From Macrosoma leucophasiata (taxonomy: Eukaryota; Arthropoda; Insecta; Lepidoptera; Hedylidae), in the NCBI GenBank assembly GCA_036365455.1, contig JAWQUS010000030.1:4526001-4590000 (forward strand): 64,000 nt of DNA, given 5' to 3'. The position numbers and the translations under genes were made by a program. Positions 28,842-39,301 of the stretch are shown piece after piece; the first letter of the stretch is position 1, and every line of letters begins with the position of its first letter. Below the pieces are notes generated by a model, which searched no databases, was not told the origin of the DNA, and saw only the letters and a list, made by a program, of their open reading frames with translations.

Positions 28842-31800
28842 ATGACCGTACATCATTACGTAAATAATGCAAAATTAACATTTTTTGTAGACACTGGAGC
28901 AGTGATATCCGTTTTAAAACCCGAAAAATTATGTAAACTACAACTACCTAAATTTAAAGAAAGTTTACAAATAAAAGGTATAGGCTCTGAGCACTTCCAA
29001 GTATCTGAATATGTTGAGTTACCATTAACGAGTAAATATACTCACAAATTTTATATAGTTGATTTAGACATTCCGTATGATGGAATCGTTGGATTGGATT
29101 TATTAAAACGTTTTAAGGCAAAAATTGATCTTGGAGCAGGAGACATAAAGTTACAAAGTTCCCCAGATAAGCCCGAAAAAATTATTATAAAGGCTCGCAC
29201 AGAACAGACGATCCCGATACAAATTAATAATATATCTGACGGTGATTGTTTAATTGATTCAATACAAATAAATAAATTATTGTTACCAAATGCCTTGATT
29301 TCTGTTGAAAATCACAAAAGTTTAATATCTTGTATAAATCCAACTTTCAAAGATATCGAGATTGAAATCCCAATATTCAACGTTATCCCAATTAATTTGC
29401 AAGAGATTGATTTTGAACGATCTTACAGACAAAATCAGAGATCAGCGGTGATAGAAAAAATGATAAGAACGGATCATATGAATGAATCCGAACGGCACAA
29501 TATATTGCATATCTGTAAACAATTTAACGATGTATTTCATTTAGATGGTGATACTTTTTCATTCAGTAACGTGATAAAACATAAAATCGATACTGGAAAT
29601 TCACCACCCATTTATACAAAAAACTACAGATATCCCCAAGTTCACAAGGAGGAAGTAAAAATTCAAATAAAAAACTTGTTAGCTCAGAAAATAATACAAC
29701 ATAGTCATAGCCCATATAACTCTCCAATCTGGATCGTGCCTAAAAAACAGGACGCCAGTGGAAAAGTAAAATGGAGAATGGTTATCGATTACCGCAAATT
29801 AAATGAAGCTACTAAGTCTGATAAATATCCAATACCAAACATCGTAGATATCTTAGATAAATTGGGTAAAAGTCAATATTTTTCCACACTCGATCTCGCT
29901 AGCGGATTTCATCAAATCGAGCTCAGCCGAGATGATATAGAGAAAACGGCATTTTCAACAGAAGAAGGACACTTTGAATATCTCAGAATGCCCTTCGGTT
30001 TGAAAAATGCACCCGCCACTTTTCAGAGAGTTATGGATAATGTGTTAACTGGACTGACAGACGATCATTGTCTAGTATATTTGGATGACATTATAATACA
30101 TGCTTCATCACTTCAGGAGCATGAACTGAAACTGAAAAATATCCTGAAAAGATTGCGACAGTATAATCTTAAATTACAGCCAGATAAATGCGAATTTCTT
30201 AGAAAGGAAGTAGCCTACTTAGGTCACATTATATCGGATAAAGGCATAAAACCGAACCCTGATAAAATTATGGCAGTTAAATTATTTCCGCAGCCTCAAA
30301 ATACGAAATCGATCAAAGCCTTTTTAGGACTGGCAGGTTATTATAGACGATTCATAAAAGATTTTTCAGACATAACGAAACCCTTAACTAAATTGCTTAA
30401 AAAGAATGTAAAGTTTATTTGGACTGAAGAATGTACAAACTCAATGAATAAAATTAAAGAATTGTTAACATCTGCACCTATACTTCAGTACCCAGATTTT
30501 GAAAGGGAATTCATTTTAACTACGGATGCTTCGCAATACGCATTAGGAGGTATTCTTTCACAAGGTAAACTAGGAGAAGATAAACCTATTGCTTACGCTA
30601 GTAGAACCTTAAATGAATCCGAACAAAAATACTCTACTATTGAACGGGAGTTATTAGCTATAAAATGGTGTATAAAACACTTCAGACCATATTTATTCGG
30701 TAGAAAATTCACTATAGTTACTGATCATCAACCATTAACATGGTTGTTTTCTATTAAAGACCCAGGTTCGAAATTAATGAGATGGCGTTTAGAGTTAGAA
30801 CAGTATGATTATAAAGTTTCTTACAGACCGGGAAAATGCAATCAAAATGCTGATGCATTGTCCAGACCGTCGATTAATTTTTTAAATGATAAAGATGACT
30901 ATATGTCGAATTTTAAAGAACAATTATTAAGAGATGAGATTGAACCTATTGACATACCGGATTCCAAGCAATCTGTATTTTATAATAAGCATAAGGATAT
31001 TGTACTATTTTTACCATGTAATTTCAGTAGTGACAATATTTTATACGACAGGCTATTAAACTATTATGGCTCTGATATCCAGAATATTAGTAAAAACTTA
31101 AATGATGTGTTTGTTTACGAGGACCCATATGCAAATGAAAGGAATATTTTTCTCTGTTTTAATAGAAAGGATAATTCAGATACTGAAGATGTATTGAATT
31201 TATTCAAAACTGTGGTCAAACTTAAAAGTACTTTAATTGAAAGGAACATGCAAGACGAAACTTTATATATTTATTTTCCTTTCGTAACATCTCATGAAAG
31301 AGAATTCGATAAGGCAATATTCAAACAATTATTTTCATATATTTTTCACGACAACTTTTGTAAATTTGTTTTGTGTCCACTCAGTGATCAAATAATCACG
31401 CCACCTGAAAATGAAAGACAAAAAATTATTTCATACTTTCATGATTCAAACTTTACCTCACATAAAGGCATAGACGAGACTATTAGGAGAATAAAGCAAT
31501 ATTATAATTGGCCAAGTTTAACCACTGATGTTAAAAGCTATGTTAAAACATGCGATATCTGCCAAAGCGTAAAAATAGATAGGCGTAACTGGAATCAACC
31601 TTATATTATAACAACAAGCGCTAATAAGCCTTTAGAGAGAATTAATATCGATATTATCGAAATTGGAAGTGAAACTAATAAAAAATATGTTCTTACCATG
31701 ATAGATGAGCTTACCAAATATCTTTCAGCCTATGTGTTAAAAAATAAATCAACCACAGAGGTGACTGAATTATTATTGCTGTATTGTCAACATTTAGGCA

Positions 31801-32459
31801 TACCGTTACGAATCCATTCAGATCAAGGAGCAGAATTTATATCCAAAGCTATGAAAAAGACATGCGAAATATTAGAGATAGAAAAAACGGAATCTCTTAC
31901 ACATTTTCCACAATCTAATGGAAGCATAGAACGCGTACATGCTACTTTAAAAGATACTATTAGATGTATTACAGCGAAAGCGAAATATCCTTTGAGTTTA
32001 GCATTGAGCATAGCAGTTATGACTTATAATAACTCGAAACATTCATCCACGGGATACACGCCTATGGAAATGATGTTTGGAGAAACTAGGGATCATTTAC
32101 GTACTATAAATACTGATAGAAGTACGCACTTTTACTTTAAAACATTATCGAATAAACTGTTACGGTTTCATAAATTAGCGATTGAAACAAATATTAAAAG
32201 CAAAGAAAGAAGTTTAGCCAGAGTGAATAGTAAAAGAAAAGGACACTCTTATAAGATAGGAGATTATGTATTTTATAATTGTAGGAAAATGGGAAAACGA
32301 ACCACATGGTCCGGTCCGTATAGAATAGTTAATGTAACGCCGAGATCAGTTAAAATTAAAGTGAACAATAAATTAATATCGGTGTCGGTAGATTATGTAA
32401 AACCATATTTTCGTCGATTTTCAGATTTGCTACAACCATCTACGTCAATGCAGAATTGA
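28842..32459 (+). CDS. pol: Pol polyprotein (protease, reverse transcriptase, RNase H, integrase)
   Basis: An enzyme polyprotein that copies the RNA genome into DNA and inserts it. I give the first ATG, but the frame opens at 28728 and overlaps the end of gag, so it is probably made as a Gag-Pol fusion by -1 frameshifting. From the ATG the order is: aspartic protease (DTGA at 17-20); RT from about 260 to 440 (LDLASGFHQI, MPFGLKNAPATFQ, catalytic YLDD 413-416); RNase H (TDAS with Asp562, then the ERELLAIKW block); integrase zinc domain (His867-x6-His874, Cys904-x2-Cys907); and catalytic core Asp937, Asp994, Glu1030 with 35 residues between the last two (DD35E). 1,205 codons are open with every catalytic residue present. 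The cleavage sites between products are not predictable by eye. Confidence 0.95.
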   Translation: MTVHHYVNNAKLTFFVDTGAVISVLKPEKLCKLQLPKFKESLQIKGIGSEHFQVSEYVELPLTSKYTHKFYIVDLDIPYDGIVGLDLLKRFKAKIDLGAGDIKLQSSPDKPEKIIIKARTEQTIPIQINNISDGDCLIDSIQINKLLLPNALISVENHKSLISCINPTFKDIEIEIPIFNVIPINLQEIDFERSYRQNQRSAVIEKMIRTDHMNESERHNILHICKQFNDVFHLDGDTFSFSNVIKHKIDTGNSPPIYTKNYRYPQVHKEEVKIQIKNLLAQKIIQHSHSPYNSPIWIVPKKQDASGKVKWRMVIDYRKLNEATKSDKYPIPNIVDILDKLGKSQYFSTLDLASGFHQIELSRDDIEKTAFSTEEGHFEYLRMPFGLKNAPATFQRVMDNVLTGLTDDHCLVYLDDIIIHASSLQEHELKLKNILKRLRQYNLKLQPDKCEFLRKEVAYLGHIISDKGIKPNPDKIMAVKLFPQPQNTKSIKAFLGLAGYYRRFIKDFSDITKPLTKLLKKNVKFIWTEECTNSMNKIKELLTSAPILQYPDFEREFILTTDASQYALGGILSQGKLGEDKPIAYASRTLNESEQKYSTIERELLAIKWCIKHFRPYLFGRKFTIVTDHQPLTWLFSIKDPGSKLMRWRLELEQYDYKVSYRPGKCNQNADALSRPSINFLNDKDDYMSNFKEQLLRDEIEPIDIPDSKQSVFYNKHKDIVLFLPCNFSSDNILYDRLLNYYGSDIQNISKNLNDVFVYEDPYANERNIFLCFNRKDNSDTEDVLNLFKTVVKLKSTLIERNMQDETLYIYFPFVTSHEREFDKAIFKQLFSYIFHDNFCKFVLCPLSDQIITPPENERQKIISYFHDSNFTSHKGIDETIRRIKQYYNWPSLTTDVKSYVKTCDICQSVKIDRRNWNQPYIITTSANKPLERINIDIIEIGSETNKKYVLTMIDELTKYLSAYVLKNKSTTEVTELLLLYCQHLGIPLRIHSDQGAEFISKAMKKTCEILEIEKTESLTHFPQSNGSIERVHATLKDTIRCITAKAKYPLSLALSIAVMTYNNSKHSSTGYTPMEMMFGETRDHLRTINTDRSTHFYFKTLSNKLLRFHKLAIETNIKSKERSLARVNSKRKGHSYKIGDYVFYNCRKMGKRTTWSGPYRIVNVTPRSVKIKVNNKLISVSVDYVKPYFRRFSDLLQPSTSMQN
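32418..32424 (+). promoter_or_regulatory. putative splice acceptor for env mRNA
   Basis: TTTTCAG within the end of pol, after a T-rich stretch. The env frame is open from 32372, and its phase at 32425 matches the leader exon at 27714-27739. Confidence 0.65.
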
Positions 32460-34273
32460 CACAGATCGTCGAGAACCCCGGATTATTTATGAACCCCATA
32501 GGAGAGATATATAACTCAAATAACGCATGGAAATTAATAACTTATAGAAATTATGAAAGTATCATAACCGCATATAAAAGGTTATTACCATTAATTGTAG
32601 AAGCAAGGCAAATTCAAGAGCAAAACTCGCTCGTCAATACTACGGTACATTTGATGCCTTTGGTTAGAAGTTTAAGTTTAGATATAAGAAGTAAATTAGA
32701 TAACTTTCCTACTTTTAATACTAATGAAGAAACTAATATTAGATTTAAGAGAGGTTTGATTAACCCCTTAGGTTCAGTTTTAAAATCTTTATTTGGTACT
32801 ATGGATAATGAGGATAGGCAGCATATAAATGAAGAAATTAAAAACGTTATTAATGATGAAAGTAAAATTAAGCATTTAATGAAAAAGCAAATACATATTA
32901 CCGCGTCAGCAATGAAATCATTTAATAAAACAATTCAAAGTATTGAAAATAATGAACGTATTATTAATTGGAACATGCACAAATTAAAACTACAAATTAA
33001 AAATAACAGTTTATTAATAGAAAACATGACTAAGCATCAAGCTCTTTTTGAATTGTATGAATATATTATTAATAACTTGTTTATTATCAATTTGAAGGTG
33101 GACGAGCTGTTAAACGCTATTGACTCCGCTTCTTCTGGTATCTTACCTGCAAACATAATAAATAATCATAATTTAGTTAAAGAATTATCTAAGAGTCCTG
33201 ACGTTGGTAAATTTATTGAAAGACCAAATTATAATAATATACATAACATTTTTAAGATTAGTAAATTTAATGCTTATTTAGACAGCTTTACTTTTGTTTC
33301 AATTATTGAGATACCTTTAGTCGATGAGGAACTATTTGAGGGATACGAGGTACTCTCTTTGCCTGCCAAAGACAGTAATCATTCAGTCTATCATACCCTT
33401 TTAGTAGAGAATAAATATGTAGGATTGACCCGTGATCGAAGGTATTACATCACCATTGATGACCTGGACATCTGCGAAAATTATGAAGCTGGTCGTTACA
33501 TTTGCCCAAACCTCATCGTACGCGACGAAAATGCTGATCCTTGCTGCGAAACAAGTATTCTTAAACAGGACAATGATAATTATAGGAACCATTGTCACAT
33601 TATGACTACTCAAGGTAAATTCCGCATAATTCATCACCTGAAACAAAATATTTGGTTACTATTGTTTTCAAACAAAATCAATATTATTGAAACATGTGGA
33701 GCTATAATAAAAGTAGATACTTTTGAAGGCGCTGGAATACTAACCTTAACTAAGAAGTGTTCAGCCACCATACAGACCACGAAACTGAAGGGAGAAGGCG
33801 AACTGAAAACAGAAATTGCCTTTCCTATTATGAAAATTGACATTGTCAAAGAATTTAATAACAAGTCTTTCAATAATTACATAAGTGATATAAAACTGGA
33901 ACCCCTGAAAGACAATATAAAATTAGACAAATTAAATGAGGCTTCTATGCGAATGAAAAACATTGAAAGGGAAATAAACAAAATTAGATCGCCAACTAGC
34001 ACGTTTCAACGATATGACACTATGCTACTATATATAATAATAGGGTGCATAGTCGGATATATATTATATAGGTGTTATTGCAAGCAACCACCATATTACC
34101 CTTCATGTTCGCTATGCGGGTCTCGTAGCTGTTGGGAGCGACGTGTTCGCCGTCGTAGCAGCGTAGACGTGGAAAACCAGCGTAGCAACGTAGACATGGA
34201 AATGCAGCGTAGCGGCGTAGACATAGAAATGCAGCGTAGCAACCCTAGGCGGATTAACGAAGACGCCCTATAG
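32425..34273 (+). CDS. env: Envelope glycoprotein, errantivirus / baculovirus-F type
   Basis: A membrane fusion protein thought to let errantivirus particles pass between cells. The exon start is set by the acceptor at 32424. The first in-frame ATG (32489) would lose the signal-peptide end, and the frame overlaps pol. A furin-type site (RFKR, 32741-32752) is followed directly by GLINPLGS, the start of the conserved fusion-peptide block with its FGT-DN-D pattern, as in the F proteins of baculoviruses and the Env of gypsy. Heptad-like helices follow. A Cys-rich middle region lies around 33470-33600. One membrane segment is at 34022-34078 (MLLYIIIGCIVGYILY), then a Cys/Arg-rich tail. The tail ends in a 9-residue unit (R-S-x-V-D-x-E-x-Q) repeated three times (34154-34234). 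It is fully open. Confidence 0.92.
34154..34243 (+). repeat. 27-bp tandem repeat in the env cytoplasmic tail
   Basis: Three complete units (34154-34180, 34181-34207, 34208-34234), each starting cgtagc, plus 9 nt of a fourth. The frame is preserved. Confidence 0.9.
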
Positions 34274-34869
34274 TGTTGTGCAAAAGTCGCGAGTGATTTA
34301 CAGTGTTTTCAGAGGTTCTGAATAACTTCAGTGTTTTCAAAAACTTTTCTATGTGACACAATAAAATGTATAGGTTCTATTCAAAATGTTGTACTACTTG
34401 TCAAGAAATGTGTAATAGTTTGTAAATCTGCATAACTGTATTTTTCTATAAAATCGTGTTATTTTTAACGAATGTTTAAATTCGATAAGTAGATATATCT
34501 TTACGCTATTAATCCATTACGGAATAGGCATAGCTCTTTGTTTAACAAAATAAGTACCATATATCTTTTGGAGTTATGTCTAACTAATTAAAATTAAGTT
34601 TGTAATCGTTTATTCTTTAAGATTAAAATAAAAAGTAGAGATGCATCAATTAAATAATGACTAAATAACAATTTTACATTTGGAATAAAAAAAAAAAATA
34701 ATAATAATATTATCTAATGTTTTAACATCTTTACTTTTGTTTAATGTCAAATTTGTAAGCAAAAACTATCAAAATGGAATTTATTAATACATTTTTTAAC
34801 TTTTGAAATTTGTTGAAAAATACTCATGTCAAAAGTATTTGAGTATAATTTTCAATCTAGGTCGGAGGG
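34274..34869 (+). other. retroviral 3' untranslated region and purine-rich tract
   Basis: AT-rich non-coding sequence. Immediately before the 3' LTR is ggtcggaggg (34860-34869), a short polypurine tract that would prime plus-strand synthesis. Confidence 0.75.
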
Positions 34870-35225
34870 TGTTATAGTATGAGTAATATATTTTTACCCT
34901 TTTTTTTGATTACGTCACCCCATGGCTGATGCAATATTTCGCCCAATTAAGTAATCGCGTCCTCATTGAATATAATTCCCCTTTTGTCTTTATCAATAGC
35001 TCTCTGTTTTGGTCCGCGGCACGAGTAACTTTTTCGTCATCGTCCTAAATTGGGACACGGTTATAATCATGCCGTTATGTTCACATGTAAGATAGTTTTT
35101 GCTACCCAAGTTGAGTTCATCCTAAGCCTCTCTAGTAATTAGACGTATTGTAGCTATAAATAGTTTTAAATAATTATAATAAATATTTTTTTTTAAAAAC
35201 AATTACGAAGTATCATTTCGTAACA
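34870..35225 (+). repeat. 3' LTR
   Basis: 356 bp, the same length as the 5' LTR, and I found no difference reading the two side by side. Confidence 0.95.
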
Positions 35226-35817
35226 AGGCCGGTCAGGCTTCACAGACTGTGGCGAAACCCGGGTTAACTCGCGATAAGGTGATGTTGAGTGTGTGGTGGG
35301 ATTGGAAGGGCATTATTCATTATGAGCTATTACCACCAGGCAGGACTATCGATTCTGAACTCTACTGCGAACAACTGATGAGATTAAAGCAAGAAGTTGA
35401 GAGAAAGCGGCCGGAATTGATCAACAGAAGGGGTGTGGTGTTTCATCATGATAACGCTAGACCTCACACATCTATAGCCACTCAGCAAAAATTAAGAGAG
35501 TTTGGCTGGGAGGTGTTAATGCATCCGCCGTATAGTCCTGACCTTGCACCTTCAGATTTCCACCTATTTCGGTCTCTTCAGAATTCTTTATGCAATGTTA
35601 GGTTAACATCACGAGAGGACTGCCAAATCCACTTGTCGCGGTATTTTGATGAGAAGTCCCAAAATTTTTATAGCAATGGGATCATGTCCCTACCTACAAG
35701 ATGGCAAAAGGTTATCGAACAAAATGGTACATACATACTTTAGTTAAATTTAAATAAACTATATTAAAAAATGTTTTGAATTATCTTAAAAAATGCGAAG
35801 AAACTTTTTCCCTAACC
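35226..35817 (+). mobile_element. mariner transposon copy 2, right half
   Basis: It starts with the second AGGC and continues the mariner to the inverted terminus (ctttttccctaacc, ending 35817). The expected TA is displaced by two bases (aaccaata), so the outermost flank has mutated. Confidence 0.93.
35227..35743 (+). pseudogene. mariner transposase, C-terminal half
   Basis: It continues the frame of 26700-27211 with no further stop: KAGQASQTVAK, the WDWKGIIHYELL block, HHDNARPHT with the second catalytic Asp, and SPDLAPSD with the third, ending at the TAG at 35743. Taken with the left half, it gives 341 codons, the usual mariner length. It is separated from its N terminus by the 8-kb retrovirus and has no start of its own. 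Confidence 0.93.
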
Positions 35818-36204
35818 AATACAATCTAATGTTTTACTCACATATATTCTACTCAATATATACAATATTATACTTTAAGATAAATATTATATACCATATT
35901 TTACTGGACAATGTCTTTGTACTGGACAAAGATCGTTCTTTTATATCCTTTCTCTAAGCCCTAAAAATATTAAGACATCAATCATACGCTCAAAGTGAGA
36001 GTTATTGGATGTCTATAGCGCACAGAAAAAGATTAACGACAAAAACTCCACTACGATTTCAGACGCAAAAAATGAGAAAATAAGTTGTTTTGTGTAACTT
36101 ATGTGAAACCTTTTTGTGCGCTGCTCAGTTCTTTTAAATAAATTACGTATCTTAAAAATCGCTCTTGTATCTTGATCAATCTGGTAACATGAAACTGAAA
36201 CAGA
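35818..36204. other. no recognised feature
   Basis: AT-rich flank. Confidence 0.4.
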
Positions 36205-36429
36205 AGAGAAAAGACACGTTTTTAGGATTCCGAAGTAAATAAGGAACCCTTATAGTTTCACCATGTCCGTCTGTCTGTCTGTCTGTCTGTCCATCTGCGG
36301 TTTAGCGCAAAAGCTATTGGTTACTAGAGACTTGAATTTTGTCACAAGTATACACCTTTATCACGCCGATAAAGTGGTAGAATAAAATCATGGAAAAAAT
36401 GTATTTTATTTATTATTATTTATTATTTA
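36205..36429 (+). repeat. dispersed repeat with 'ggaacccttatagtttc' and a (gtct)n core
   Basis: The sequence tttttaggattccg...aaggaacccttatagtttca then gtctgtctgtctgtctgtc recurs on the minus strand at 57728-57868, with shorter pieces at 1105-1200 and 11190-11255. It is common in lepidopteran genomes; the class is unknown to me. Confidence 0.65.
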
Positions 36430-39301
36430 AACAAATTGCTCTCTGTGTTCTCAGGCGCGTTATCTTCAAAATGAACGTGGCTTGAAAATTCATTATGGCA
36501 GGGTGCACAAGGGACATATTTTTAATGAATTATCACATGACGGAAACGGCGCTAACCTTCCTGACACCAATAATAACAAATGTCTGTCAGAGACTTTGTC
36601 TCATTTAAAGAAAACAGTTCCAGTATTGAAAAGGGTGCCTCGCGGTGCTAGGACAACCGCAGCACAGGCCTTGTCCAAGTGTCTCCATGCCGTAAGCACA
36701 CAAAATTCTTTTAGCGCCTGGGAACAGCTGCTCACTTTCCCTTACAGAGTTTTACATTTCGATAAAATTTTTGCTGCCAAAAAATTTATAACATCTTTAT
36801 TAAAACAAAATTGTAATTCTTGACTCAAAATTATTTTGTAAACAAAATAGACATGTTACATACGTAGAATCAAAATTAAGGGACGGTGACATTAAAGGAG
36901 CGGCACAAGTGCTTTTTAGTACCGATACAATCGCTCCCGAATCCCAAAGCACTATTGCTGCTCTAGAGAGCAAGCACCCAAGCCCTGCGGATGGCCTTAT
37001 TTTCCCTGAACCTCCTGAACCCAGTGAATCACTATCTGTGACTGCCAACCAGGTGGCCACGGCGGTGAGCTCTTTCCGCAGTGGTTCTGCCGGCGGCCTC
37101 GATGCCTTGTCGCCGCAACACCTGAAAGACCTGCTGAGCCCTGGCGCCGGGGTGGCTGGTGCGTCGCTGCTGAGAGAGCTCACGGCAATCAATTTGATGC
37201 TGGGCGGCGGTGTGAATGATGCTGTCCTTGAAGCATTATACGATGTCAACCTTTTTGCTCTGATTAAGCACGATGGCGGCATCCGTCCCATTGCCGTTGG
37301 CACCACATACAGACGTACGGCAGCCAAAATTTGTTGCCAATTCTAAACGGACACCTTGTCAAAAAAAAATCAACCCTACCAATTGGGCTTCGGCTCAAAG
37401 GGAGGTTATGAGGCTGCCGTACATGCCCTCTCTAGTTACTTAGACAGTGGGGAAGATGAGGTCATCCTGAAGGTGGATCTGAAAAATGCATTCAACGCCG
37501 TAAACAGAGATGTCCTGCTGGCTGAGGCTAAGAAAGAAACCCCCAAAATTTTTAGTTTTCTTTGGCAGTGTTATAGACACCATTCTAAATTAATGTACAA
37601 GGACCATTGTTTACTTTCAGCTGTCGGCTGCCAGCATGGTGATCCTCTTGGGCCAGTCATTTTCAGCATAGCTATTCACCCCATCATTCGACAATTTTTT
37701 TCCAAATTTAACGTTTAGTATTTAGATGACGGGACCCTAGAAGGCAGCGTAGATTCAGTCCCGGCAGACTTCACTTTCTTGAAGGAAAAATTCAACTCAA
37801 TTGGCCTAGAATTAAATACAGGAAAATGTGAAATATATTTCCCAGAACGGACGGACAGACTAACATCTCTCTCAAAATTTTCCGAAATTGCCCCTAATAT
37901 TAAAGTTATGGAAAAAAACTCCTTGCGCCTCCTGGGCTCCCCAATTTTTGATGATTCTTTTCCTTAAAGAAGAAAAGATCCAAAATGATTGTGAAATTTC
38001 TAAGAAACTGTCCGAAATTAATGTTCATTCTGCTTATACGCAGTTTCGATACTGTTCTTTCGGCCCTAAATGTATATACTATCTCCGATGTTCTCCTTTA
38101 TGGAAACATACGGAACTACTAATAAAGATTGACTCAATCTTCAGAACAACGATGACGACCATTTTCAACACGACTCTGGACGACCGCGCGTGGGATCAGG
38201 CCACTCTTCCCATGCGACTGGGTGGATTAGGCGTCCGCAAAATTTCTAGTATAAGTCTACCGGCTTTCTTGTCCTCGGTCCACGGCACTAATAATTGAAC
38301 TAGGAAAATTTTATCAACCACACTGGAGAATTTCGAAGTGCCGTGCTTGACCGACGCCTTGAGCGCCTGGAAAACGACTTGCCCAAATATGGACCTACTG
38401 GGTAACCTCTCTTCACAGCGACAGTGGGAGGCACCGTTCTGCAGCTTGGTACGGAAAAATCTTATAGATACGTCAACCAACGCTGCGGAGCGAGCCCGTC
38501 TTCGGGCGCTTGGAGAGTGGGAATCCGGTCTCTGGTTACAGGCTTTGCCATCACACAGCATCGGGACAATGATGGATGACATCACCTTCCGCCTAGGCAC
38601 ATCTTGCTGCGCTCCGCATCGCTGCCCCTGTGGTGAAGCTGTCGACCGCCTGGGGCACCATGGTCTCTCCTGCGGTAGAAGTGCCGGCAGATTCACCAGG
38701 CACGCCCAATTAAATGACATTCTGCGCCGAGCCCTTTCCACCGCCGGCGTGCCAGTCATATTAGAACCCAACGGCCTGGCACGTGACGATGGAAGGAGAC
38801 CGGACGGTATGTCATTGATGCCCTGCAAGATGGGTAGGCATTTGGTGTGGGATGCAACTTGACACCTTAGTGCCATCCCATCTTCCAAGCACGGCGTGCT
38901 CCGCTGGCACTGCTGCTGCAACTGCGGAGACCCTGAAACAGCGCAAATATAGTACCCTTCCAGAGGACTATATATTTGTGCCTTTTGGGGTCGAAACTCT
39001 TGGTCCATGGGGCCCCGGTGCTCGGCTCTTATTCAAAGAGATCGCGAAACGGCTGGACACTTCCCGTGACCAGAGGGCTGGCCAATTTTTAGGTCAAAGA
39101 ATCAGCGTTGCCATCCAACGAGGCAATGCTGCCAGCCTTCTGGGTACCATAACACAGGAAGGCAGTGATGCGGAATTTTTAGATGCATGTTGTTTTTAGT
39201 TTAGTTTTAACTTTATATTATGTAAATATTATTTAGGTTTTAAATATATTTTAATGTTTTTTATGTTTTAAAAGTGAAAGAATAAACTTTCATTGTCGTT
39301 T
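36430..39301 (+). mobile_element. non-LTR retrotransposon with R2-like layout, decayed
   Basis: It covers the coding relic at 36436-39199 and an AT-rich 3' end that stops near tgtcgttttataag. The last 43 bp (39259-39301) recur inverted at 39436-39478. Confidence 0.75.
36436..39199 (+). pseudogene. LINE polyprotein relic: C2H2 finger, reverse transcriptase, possible restriction-like endonuclease
   Basis: It begins with a C2H2 zinc finger (C-S-L-C, then ...GLKIHYGRVH) near 36445-36510. The RT follows: GLDALSPQHL, FALIKHDGGIRPIAVG, QLGFGSKGG, DLKNAFNAVNR, CQHGDPLGPVIFSI and the catalytic YLDD near 37720. The last part has a Cys-x-Cys...His-x4-Cys cluster (CPCGEAVDRLGHHGLSC), then RHAQLND, VILEPNGL, DGRRPDG and WDAT..DT. 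I read this as the zinc cluster and PD-(D/E)xK-type nuclease of R2/NeSL-like LINEs; that is inference. The breaks I see are stops at about 37344, 37717 and 38296 and frameshifts near 36830, 37965 and 38860. The codons are GC-rich compared with the surroundings. Confidence 0.75.

Larger units (their letters stand above)
27212..35225 (+). mobile_element. complete endogenous retrovirus, Ty3/gypsy errantivirus type (8,014 bp)
   Basis: The layout is LTR (27212-27567), tRNA-Ser primer site, gag, pol, env, purine-rich tract and LTR (34870-35225). All three frames are open over their full expected length. The two 356-bp LTRs look identical to me base for base, and the 4-bp duplication is intact, so the insertion should be recent. 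The domain order protease, RT, RNase H, integrase and the presence of a class I fusion-type env place it with insect errantiviruses (gypsy, 17.6/297, ZAM and TED are the known relatives). It differs from gypsy and 297 in having TG...CA termini. Confidence 0.95.

Noticed and set aside
32456..32488. TTG at 32456 as the env start
   Set aside because: A TTG start overlapping the pol stop is unlikely in a eukaryote. Splicing from the 27714 exon explains the open frame better.
36800..37327. 175-codon minus-strand open frame
   Set aside because: Antisense shadow of the same LINE.
38196..39008. 270-codon minus-strand open frame
   Set aside because: It is antisense to the GC-rich LINE relic, where high GC lowers stop frequency. 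The sense strand carries the RT and nuclease motifs.
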